From positions 1 through 6,108 of the forward strand of contig CANQKL010000103.1 in the NCBI GenBank assembly GCA_947624455.1: a stretch of DNA of 6,108 nt. The letters are read 5' to 3'. Made by a program: the position numbers and the translations under genes. The notes under the pieces were generated by a model that did no database searches, had not been told where the DNA came from, and saw nothing but the letters and a program-made list of their open reading frames with translations. Shown one piece after another: positions 1 through 4,908 of this stretch; the stretch's first letter is position 1; every line of letters begins with the position of its first letter. Source of the DNA: an uncultured Clostridia bacterium. GTDB taxonomy: Bacteria; Bacillota; Clostridia; UMGS1883.

Positions 1-93
1 TTAAAAATGTGTTATTAATTTTTCTGGGGTTTTGAAAATTTTTTTGTTTTTCCTATTGACTTTTTATAGCTGGTCTATTTTATTACTGATTTT

Positions 94-102
94 ATTATAT
101 CA
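94..102 (-). promoter_or_regulatory. Possible outward (leftward) extended -10 promoter
   Basis: Read on the minus strand, this is TGA followed by TATAAT (99 to 94), a perfect extended -10 element. No good -35 box lies 16-18 bp upstream; the best candidate, at 122-117, is TTTATT. It would drive a gene leaving the window on the left, with at least 85 nt of AT-rich leader inside the window. No start codon with a ribosome binding site is visible on that strand within 1-93. In such AT-rich DNA a chance TATAAT is likely, so this is a weak call. Apart from this and the yifB promoter I see nothing definite in 1-255. Confidence 0.22.
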
Positions 103-150
103 CGATCATATTGAAAAATAAATGTATGGATTAGTGTATTTTAAGACAGG

Positions 151-179
151 TTGACAAAAGGTGAAATTTGTGGTAGTAT
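151..179 (+). promoter_or_regulatory. Probable sigma-A promoter of yifB
   Basis: A perfect -35 box TTGACA (151-156) is followed after 17 bp by TAGTAT (174-179). That is a 4/6 match to the -10 consensus, and TGG directly upstream makes it an extended -10. Transcription would start near 186 and give a yifB leader of about 80 nt. The alternative -10, TATAAA at 177-182, matches consensus better but lies 20 bp from the -35, which is too far for a normal spacer. Confidence 0.5.
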
Positions 180-190
180 AAAATCATACT
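175..190. promoter_or_regulatory. 16-bp dyad over yifB -10/start site, candidate operator
   Basis: AGTAT (175-179) and ATACT (186-190) form a perfect inverted repeat around a 6-bp spacer. It covers the -10 box and the predicted transcription start of the yifB promoter, so a dimeric repressor bound there could block the promoter. I do not recognise the half-site as that of a named regulator. A 5-bp arm pair can arise by chance, so the functional reading is inference. Confidence 0.25.
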
Positions 191-267
191 GTCGCTCTCT
201 ATGCAAAAAGAAAGCCGTGTTACAAAAGTAAAACAAACGATAAAAGTTCCTGGGAGTGAGAATGGAA

Positions 268-1794
268 ATGATAGTAAAAACCTACTGCGCCGCCTTAAAC
301 GGCCTTGACGGGAACATAGTCACCATTGAAACCGACGTTTCCGGCGGATTGCCCCAGTTGGACATTGTGGGCCTGCCCGACGCCTCGGTCAAAGAATCCC
401 GGGAAAGGGTGCGTTCAGCTATTTTCAACAGCGGCTTCGATTTCCCGCCCCGCAAGCTGGTGATAAATCTGGCTCCCGCCGATCTGAAAAAGGAGGGCAG
501 TCAATACGATCTCCCCATCGCGGTGTCGGTGCTGGCGGCTACTGGTCAGTTGAATGGCGGCCTGGACAGCGTTATGCTGATGGGCGAGCTTGGACTTTCC
601 GGTGAGCTGCGGGGAGTTGACGGAGTTCTCTCCAGCGTCATGTGCGCCCGTGCCAACGGCTTTAGAGCCGTTATTGTACCCAAGGAGAATGTGGGCGAGG
701 CGGCCCTTGTGGATGGCATAGAGGTTTACGGGGCGATCAGCTTGGCTGAGACGGCGCTTCACCTTTCCGGATACAGTCCTCTGCCGAGGGAAGCCTGTTC
801 AGCGCGGGAGGTCTTTCGTCAGAACCAGAAATTTGAGGTGGACTTCGATCAGGTGAGGGGCCAATTGGCGCTTCGCCGCGGAGTGGAGGTCGCTACCGCC
901 GGCGGACATAATGTGCTTCTCATAGGAAGCCCCGGCAGCGGCAAGTCCATGATCGCCCAGCGTATACCGACGATTTTGCCGGACATGACTATGGACGAGG
1001 CTTTGGAGGTGACCCGTATTTATTCCGCCGCAGGAGAGCTGCGCGGCGGAGCGTCGATAATATCGGCCCGGCCCTTCCGCACCCCGCATCACAGCGCCAG
1101 CGCGGTCAGCATTATCGGCGGCGGGGCTAAGGCCCGGCCCGGCGAACTGTCCCTTGCACACAACGGCGTTCTGTTCCTGGATGAGTTCCCGGAATATCAG
1201 AAGGACGTAATAGAAGCCATGCGTCAGCCGCTGGAGGACAAGACCGTTACGATAACAAGGGCGGCGGCCACCAGCACCTATCCCTGTAACGTAATGCTGG
1301 TGGCGGCAATGAACCCCTGCCGCTGCGGCTATTACGGGGACGGAACGGGCAGGTGCCGCTGCACAGAGAAGGACGTTCGCCGATATCTGAGCAAGGTGAG
1401 CGGACCCATGCTGGACAGGATAGACATACAGTTGGAGGCTCCGGCCCTTAAGTACAGCGATCTTATGGCTGAAAAGGGAGAAAGCTCCGCAAAGATCAAG
1501 GCCCGGGTCAACGCCGCCCGTAAGCTCCAGCAGGAGCGGTTTAAGGGTCTTGGCATAAGCTGCAACGCTCAGATGGGAGCAAAGCAGATCGAGGAATTCT
1601 GCCCATTGGGAGCCGAGGAGAGCGAGCTTATGAAGAATGTGTTTGACGTTATGGGCCTGTCGGCCCGGGCCTATTCACGGATACTGAAGGTGGCCAGAAC
1701 CGTTGCCGATCTGGCTGGCCGGGAGAATATTCGAGCCATGGACATTACCGAGGCCGTCGGATACAGAAGCTTGGACAGAAAGTACTGGAACTAA
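268..1794 (+). CDS. yifB: YifB/ComM-family Mg-chelatase-like AAA+ ATPase
   Basis: This is a full-length (508 aa) member of the YifB/ComM family. In Haemophilus and Vibrio, ComM is a hexameric helicase that drives branch migration during natural transformation; the role in Gram-positive bacteria is less certain. Domain order is an N-terminal Lon-protease-like fold (about 1-165), an AAA+ Mg-chelatase module (about 185-395) and a C-terminal helical domain (about 410-505). Visible motifs are Walker A GSPGSGKS (220-227), the family signature RPFRTPHH (268-275), Walker B GVLFLDE (300-306), a C-x-C pair (351, 353) with a second C-x-C (363, 365), GPMLDRID (379-386) and YSRILKVARTVADL (469-482). I chose ATG 268 because MIVKTYCAAL aligns with the usual family start. 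ATG 262 and GTG 256 are in frame, and GGGAG (252-256) sits 5 nt from 262 and 11 nt from 268, so the start is uncertain by 2-4 codons. The gene appears intact. The usual Firmicutes neighbour dprA is not directly downstream. Confidence 0.95.
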   Translation: MIVKTYCAALNGLDGNIVTIETDVSGGLPQLDIVGLPDASVKESRERVRSAIFNSGFDFPPRKLVINLAPADLKKEGSQYDLPIAVSVLAATGQLNGGLDSVMLMGELGLSGELRGVDGVLSSVMCARANGFRAVIVPKENVGEAALVDGIEVYGAISLAETALHLSGYSPLPREACSAREVFRQNQKFEVDFDQVRGQLALRRGVEVATAGGHNVLLIGSPGSGKSMIAQRIPTILPDMTMDEALEVTRIYSAAGELRGGASIISARPFRTPHHSASAVSIIGGGAKARPGELSLAHNGVLFLDEFPEYQKDVIEAMRQPLEDKTVTITRAAATSTYPCNVMLVAAMNPCRCGYYGDGTGRCRCTEKDVRRYLSKVSGPMLDRIDIQLEAPALKYSDLMAEKGESSAKIKARVNAARKLQQERFKGLGISCNAQMGAKQIEEFCPLGAEESELMKNVFDVMGLSARAYSRILKVARTVADLAGRENIRAMDITEAVGYRSLDRKYWN

Positions 1795-1842
1795 AGTAAA
1801 TAGTGGCTGTTATGGGGAAAAGGATAAACAGCTTTTGAAGAA

Positions 1843-1896
1843 ATCGGAACAGGCGATACAACGCTTGTTCCGATGCTATTCTGCACGATTTTTTTT
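1843..1896. terminator. Hairpin between convergent yifB and chr genes, possible terminator
   Basis: A 13-bp stem pairs 1843-1855 with 1862-1874 (ATCGGAACAGGCG with CGCTTGTTCCGAT, one G-U pair) around a 6-nt loop. On the plus strand the run of eight T (1889-1896) starts 14 nt after the stem, further than in a classic intrinsic terminator. On the minus strand the stem is followed directly by TTCTTC, so it may serve the transporter operon as well. A weaker hairpin, GCTGTT (1806-1811) with AACAGC (1827-1832) followed by TTTT, could also help end yifB transcription. The position between two convergent genes supports a terminator role; the imperfect T tracts weaken it. Confidence 0.5.
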
Positions 1897-1938
1897 GGCG
1901 GCCCCATGCCTCCAAAGTACATGGCGAGTTTTTTGCAG

Positions 1939-2487
1939 TCAATATATACCGGCGAAGCCAAAGGCGATACCCAGCACGGCGGACGCGAGAATCACCGCTA
2001 TGGGGTGGATCTTTTCAAATATTAGAATAAGAGACAGTCCGAATATACCTGCGGATACGGCAAAGGGAGCAAGGCCTGACCAAGGCAGGAACACCGTTTG
2101 TCCAACGCTGACCGCCGCCGCCCCGATAAGAGCTACCACCGCCGGACGCAGACCGGACATACAGCCGCTCACTGTTCGACTGTTCTTGAACCGGTCAAAG
2201 CAACGGGCCACGATAAGGATTATGATGAACGAGGGAAGAACCACTCCTACAGTGGCGCAGACCGCGCCGGGGATACCGGCTATTTCCGCGCCCACATATG
2301 TAGAAATGTTGACGGCAAAGGGGCCGGGCGTACTTTCACTGACGGCCACAAAGTTTACAAGCTCGGCTTCGGACATCCAGCCGTGGGCTGCCACCTCCGA
2401 CTGTATAAGAGGCAGCATAGCGTAGCCGCCGCCGAAGGTGAAAGCTCCGATTTTAAGGAAAGTCAAAAAAAGCGTCAGGTATATCAC
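1939..2487 (-). CDS. Chromate transporter (CHR family), half-size subunit 2
   Basis: This is a 182-aa integral membrane protein of the short-chain CHR family (Pfam Chromate_transp). Single-domain members of about 180-200 aa are usually encoded in tandem pairs and are thought to work together, matching the two halves of full-length ChrA. Characterised members export chromate; the natural substrate in anaerobes is unclear. Visible signatures are FTFGGGYAM-LPLIQ (16-29) and ESTPGP (51-56), with several hydrophobic segments from about residue 60 to the end. It starts with GTG; the reading frame overlaps the end of the upstream half by 4 bp (GTGA), and AAAGGAGG (2503-2496) lies 8 nt upstream. Translation is therefore probably coupled. 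The family is certain from the motifs; specificity for chromate is only inferred. Confidence 0.92.
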   Translation of the reverse strand: MIYLTLFLTFLKIGAFTFGGGYAMLPLIQSEVAAHGWMSEAELVNFVAVSESTPGPFAVNISTYVGAEIAGIPGAVCATVGVVLPSFIIILIVARCFDRFKNSRTVSGCMSGLRPAVVALIGAAAVSVGQTVFLPWSGLAPFAVSAGIFGLSLILIFEKIHPIAVILASAVLGIAFGFAGIY

Positions 2488-3038
2488 TTTCTGTTCCTCC
2501 TTTCCGCCGCCACAGAGTTCATAAGCCCCAATACGCCGCAGGCTATTATCACGAAAATGACGTTGATTTTAGTAAACGCCGCCGCCGCGAAGGCTCCTGC
2601 CATTATCACATATGATAGGGCCGACTTGGCGCACTGATTGTACATGGAAAACAGCGCCTTGACGATCAAAGCAAGAACTCCCGCCCTTATGCCGCAAAAG
2701 GCCCAGCGGACGGCCCTGATGTTCTGGAACTGTCTTAGGGCAAAGGCAATCACGCTTATGATGACAAAGGAGGGCAGCGCCACCCCGAGAGTGGCCGCGA
2801 CCGCGCCGGCAAAGCCCGCGACCCGCTGGCCCACAAAGGTGGCGGAGTTGATGGCGATAGGGCCTGGAGTGGACTCGGCTATGGCAAAGATGTCCAAGAT
2901 ATCATCCTGTGTTATCCAGCCCTTTTTTTCGACGATTTCCCGTTGAATCAGGGGTATCATGGCATAGCCGCCGCCAAAGGTAAAGCCGCCGATCTTCAAA
3001 AAGGTCAAAAATAGCTGAAGCAGGGTCTTTATATACAT
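2484..3038 (-). CDS. Chromate transporter (CHR family), half-size subunit 1
   Basis: This 184-aa membrane protein is the first gene of the split CHR pair. It carries FTFGGGYAM-IPLIQ (19-32) and ESTPGPIAIN (55-64), the two conserved CHR signatures, followed by hydrophobic segments that fit about five or six membrane spans. Its N-terminus closely resembles that of its partner (LFLTFLKIG followed by FTFGGGYAM in both), so the pair arose by an old tandem duplication. The ATG at 3038 has a GGGAGG site (3048-3043) 4 nt upstream. The C-terminal tail ERRNRK is basic, which suggests a cytoplasmic end, and part of its coding sequence doubles as the ribosome binding site of subunit 2. It begins 36 bp after the rubrerythrin stop codon on the same strand with no clear promoter between, so co-transcription with rubrerythrin is likely. 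The substrate is not shown by the sequence. Confidence 0.93.
   Translation of the reverse strand: MYIKTLLQLFLTFLKIGGFTFGGGYAMIPLIQREIVEKKGWITQDDILDIFAIAESTPGPIAINSATFVGQRVAGFAGAVAATLGVALPSFVIISVIAFALRQFQNIRAVRWAFCGIRAGVLALIVKALFSMYNQCAKSALSYVIMAGAFAAAAFTKINVIFVIIACGVLGLMNSVAAERRNRK
2496..2503 (-). promoter_or_regulatory. Ribosome binding site of chr subunit 2, inside subunit 1
   Basis: AAAGGAGG on the minus strand lies 8 nt before the GTG start at 2487. It sits wholly within the last codons of subunit 1 (the E-R-R part of its tail). With the GTGA stop/start overlap, this supports GTG as the true start and suggests tightly linked synthesis of the two halves. Confidence 0.8.
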
Positions 3039-3060
3039 AATTCCTCCCGTATCTATGTAT

Positions 3061-3074
3061 GGGGCCGCAGCCCC
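3061..3074 (-). other. Intercistronic hairpin with C(UGCG)G tetraloop
   Basis: On the minus-strand transcript the 14 nt directly after the rubrerythrin stop codon read GGGGC-UGCG-GCCCC: a 5-bp all-GC stem closed by a UNCG-class tetraloop on a C-G pair, an exceptionally stable fold. No T tract follows (the next bases are ATACATAG), so it does not look like an intrinsic terminator. A role in protecting the 3' end of a rubrerythrin mRNA, or in lowering read-through into the transporter genes, is inference. Confidence 0.55.
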
Positions 3075-3614
3075 TTAATAATTTGCCGCTTTAAGCTCAA
3101 AAAACGACTGGGGATGGGAGCAGACAGGGCAGACCCCCGGGGCCGCCTTGCCTATACAGACATGGCCGCAGTTGCGGCAGATCCATATGGCGTCTGAATC
3201 CTTGGAGAAAACTATCTTGTCCTTAACGTTTTCCATAAGCTTGAGATACCTTTCTTCATGGGCTTTTTCAATTTCGCCGACCTTTTCAAAAAGGAATGCG
3301 ATATGTTCAAAGCCCTCCTCCTTAGCTGTTTTCGCAAAGTCCGCATACATTTCCGCCCACTCGAAGTGTTCGTCAGCCGCCGCGTCCCGCAGATTTTCCG
3401 CGGTTCCGGCAAAATTCCCTCCGTGAATGAGCTTAAACCATATTTCCGCATGAGCCTTTTCATTTTCCGCGGTTTCCTCGAATATATCCGCAATTTGTTC
3501 ATAACCGTCCTCCCGGGCTTTTGTGGCGTAGTAGCAATACTTGTTCCGCGCCTGGGATTCCCCCGCGTAAGCGGACATAAGATTTGCCTCGGTCCTTGAC
3601 CCTTTAAGATCCAT
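3075..3614 (-). CDS. rbr: Rubrerythrin
   Basis: Rubrerythrin is a cytoplasmic non-haem iron protein that reduces hydrogen peroxide to water in anaerobes, using electrons from NADH via rubredoxin-type carriers. The 179-aa product has an N-terminal ferritin-like four-helix diiron domain (about 1-130) and a C-terminal rubredoxin domain (about 140-175). Candidate diiron ligands by family pattern are E19, E52, H55, E85, E88, E116 and H119. The rubredoxin iron site is C146-x2-C149 and C162-x2-C165, ending in the typical CSHPQSFFEL. I start at ATG 3614 because MDLKGSRTEANL matches the family start and AAAAGGGG lies 8 nt upstream; an in-frame TTG at 3641 would add 9 lysine-rich residues and overlap that site. 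It has its own strong promoter (3705-3677) and is probably the first gene of a cluster with the two chromate-transporter genes. All key residues are present, so it should be functional. Confidence 0.96.
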   Translation of the reverse strand: MDLKGSRTEANLMSAYAGESQARNKYCYYATKAREDGYEQIADIFEETAENEKAHAEIWFKLIHGGNFAGTAENLRDAAADEHFEWAEMYADFAKTAKEEGFEHIAFLFEKVGEIEKAHEERYLKLMENVKDKIVFSKDSDAIWICRNCGHVCIGKAAPGVCPVCSHPQSFFELKAANY

Positions 3615-3676
3615 TGTAAAAACCCCTTTTCTTTTTTTCAAGGGTAGTTTTTCCGATAGGGGGAGGTTTTATGTAT

Positions 3677-3705
3677 ATTATATCACGGGTCGCATAGTTT
3701 TTCAA
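3677..3705 (-). promoter_or_regulatory. Sigma-A promoter of rubrerythrin
   Basis: On the minus strand, TTGAAA (3705-3700), a 17-bp spacer and TATAAT (3682-3677) form a near-consensus promoter. TGA just before the -10 makes it extended. Transcription should start near 3670 and leave a leader of about 56 nt. I see no clear PerR box (TTATAATnATTATAA) or other known peroxide operator, so expression may be constitutively high or controlled by a factor I cannot identify. Confidence 0.75.
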
Positions 3706-3717
3706 TATATTTTTTTA

Positions 3718-3746
3718 TTGACAGTAAATCCTTGCTGTGTTATAAT
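3718..3746 (+). promoter_or_regulatory. Consensus sigma-A promoter of mnmA
   Basis: TTGACA (3718-3723), a 17-bp spacer and TATAAT (3741-3746) match the consensus perfectly, and TGT directly before the -10 gives an extended element. The predicted start near 3753 leaves only about 14 nt before the ATG, almost all of it ribosome binding site. The -35 box is 12 bp from that of the divergent rubrerythrin promoter. Confidence 0.8.
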
Positions 3747-3754
3747 TCATATTC

Positions 3755-3762
3755 GGAGGTGA
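3755..3762 (+). promoter_or_regulatory. Full-match ribosome binding site of mnmA
   Basis: GGAGGTGA is an eight-base match to the 3' end of 16S rRNA and places GGAGG 7 nt from ATG 3767, which fixes the mnmA start. It begins almost at the predicted 5' end of the transcript. Confidence 0.85.
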
Positions 3763-3766
3763 CGGC

Positions 3767-4834
3767 ATGAAGGATCGGGCTATGATCGCCATGAGCGGAG
3801 GAGTGGACAGCTCTGTGGCGGCCTTTATCATGAAAGAAAAGGGGTATGAGTGCATAGGAGCCACTATGAAGCTTTTTTCCAATGAGGACATAGATATTCC
3901 AAGGGATCGTTCCTGCTGCTCCTTAGAGGATGTGGAGGATGCGCACGGCGTGGCCCGGAAGCTGGGAATGGCTCATTATGTTTTCAATTTTTCCGACAGG
4001 TTCAAGGAGACGGTGATAGACCGCTTTATAGACGCCTATGAGCATGGGATAACTCCGAATCCCTGCATTGACTGCAACCGATATCTAAAATTTGAAAAGC
4101 TGTTTCAGCGTGCGGCGGAACTGGAATGTGGCTTTGTGGCCACCGGACATTATGCCCGAATAGAGGAGGCAAACGGCAGATTTTTGTTGAAAAAGGCGTT
4201 AGATCCGTCAAAGGATCAGAGCTATGTTCTCTATTCCATGTCGCAGGAGCAGCTGAGTCACACTGTTTTTCCGCTGGGAAGCCTGTTTAAAACTCAGGTG
4301 CGTGAAATAGCTGAGGCGAATGGCTTTGTTAACGCAAAAAAGCATGACAGTCAGGATATATGCTTTATTCAGAACGGCAAATACGGGGATTTTATCCGCG
4401 CTCACAGTAAAAGGCCGTTGCCCGAAGGCGATTTTGTGAGTAAGGATGGAAAGGCGCTTGGCCGTCATAAGGGGATATACAACTACACCATAGGCCAGCG
4501 GCGCGGCCTTGGTCTGGCATTGCCAGCCTCCATGTACGTCTGTGAGATAGATGTGGAAAACAACAGGGTTATTCTCGGTTACGATGAGGATCTTTATTCG
4601 TCCTCCTTGGATGCCGGTGAGTTAAATTTAATCGCTGTTGATAACATCCCCGGGGCCATGCGCGTCAAAGCTAAGACTCGCTATTCCCACATGGAGGACT
4701 GGGCTACGGTGGAACAAACTGGCGACAGTGAAATACACTTGGAGTTTGACAGGCCACAGAGAGCTATAACAAAGGGTCAGGCCGTTGTGCTGTATGACGG
4801 AGATATTGTAGTCGGCGGCGGAGTAATAAGATAA
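3767..4834 (+). CDS. mnmA: tRNA-specific 2-thiouridylase MnmA
   Basis: MnmA uses ATP to adenylate U34 of tRNA-Lys, -Glu and -Gln and then inserts sulfur to give 2-thiouridine, with sulfur coming from a cysteine desulfurase not encoded here. The 355-aa product is full length. It has an N-terminal PP-loop ATP-pyrophosphatase domain (about 1-205) with SGGVDSS (10-16), GHYAR (127-131) and KDQSYVLY (149-156), then a small central domain with the GQRRGLGLA segment, and a C-terminal beta-barrel (about 280-355). The two catalytic cysteines are C103 in NPCIDCN and C199 in DSQDICF. Extra cysteines are a CCS motif (C50, C51) and C100, which stands where Escherichia coli MnmA has Asp99. The start has a full-match ribosome binding site and a consensus promoter; the gene seems to be its own transcription unit, closed by the terminator overlapping its stop codon. 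Nothing suggests damage. Confidence 0.97.
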   Translation: MKDRAMIAMSGGVDSSVAAFIMKEKGYECIGATMKLFSNEDIDIPRDRSCCSLEDVEDAHGVARKLGMAHYVFNFSDRFKETVIDRFIDAYEHGITPNPCIDCNRYLKFEKLFQRAAELECGFVATGHYARIEEANGRFLLKKALDPSKDQSYVLYSMSQEQLSHTVFPLGSLFKTQVREIAEANGFVNAKKHDSQDICFIQNGKYGDFIRAHSKRPLPEGDFVSKDGKALGRHKGIYNYTIGQRRGLGLALPASMYVCEIDVENNRVILGYDEDLYSSSLDAGELNLIAVDNIPGAMRVKAKTRYSHMEDWATVEQTGDSEIHLEFDRPQRAITKGQAVVLYDGDIVVGGGVIR

Positions 4835-4876
4835 GAAGAAAAACCGTCTTGTAAAAAGGCGGTTTTTCTTCTTATT
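4830..4876. terminator. Strong bidirectional intrinsic terminator overlapping mnmA stop
   Basis: Positions 4833-4850 pair fully with 4856-4873 (one G-U pair) around the 5-nt loop GTAAA, and pairing can extend three more base pairs outward to 4830 and 4876. The core is ACCG(T)CTT with AAGGCGGT, flanked by five A on the left and five T on the right, so each strand has a T tract after a GC-rich stem. The mnmA TAA (4832-4834) lies in the base of the stem. The next gene converges and stops at 4909, so the element can serve both. Confidence 0.9.
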
Positions 4877-4908
4877 ATTTGTTGGCTTTTTTGATTCCCG
4901 ATTTTATT

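Noticed and set aside
1..255. CRISPR array, tRNA or riboswitch in the AT-rich left end
   Set aside because: No direct repeats with regular spacing, no cloverleaf, and no conserved riboswitch core could be seen on either strand.
201..308. A 35-codon plus-strand frame in the yifB leader that overlaps the yifB start (upstream ORF candidate)
   Set aside because: No ribosome binding site precedes its ATG and the peptide has no recognisable feature; it probably exists by chance in AT-rich DNA.
415..1565. Minus-strand open frames of 77-120 codons inside yifB
   Set aside because: They lie opposite conserved YifB motifs (Walker A/B) and show no independent coding signal.
1904..1934. CCATG...CATGG hairpin followed by TTTTTT as a second terminator of yifB
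   Set aside because: The stem is only 5 bp with a 10-nt loop and lies 110 bp past the yifB stop; the 13-bp stem at 1843-1874 is a better candidate.
1703..2637. Plus-strand open frames of 179-240 codons across the chromate-transporter genes
   Set aside because: They run antisense to well-supported CHR genes, lack family motifs and ribosome binding sites, and overlap yifB; they reflect the base composition of the real genes.
3615..3641. TTG at 3641 as the rubrerythrin start (9 extra residues)
   Set aside because: It would include the AAAAGGGG site that correctly serves ATG 3614, and the added lysine-rich residues are not part of the family.
3671..3690. AT-rich partial dyad in the rubrerythrin promoter as a PerR box
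   Set aside because: It is mainly the -10 element itself and does not match TTATAATnATTATAA well enough on either strand.
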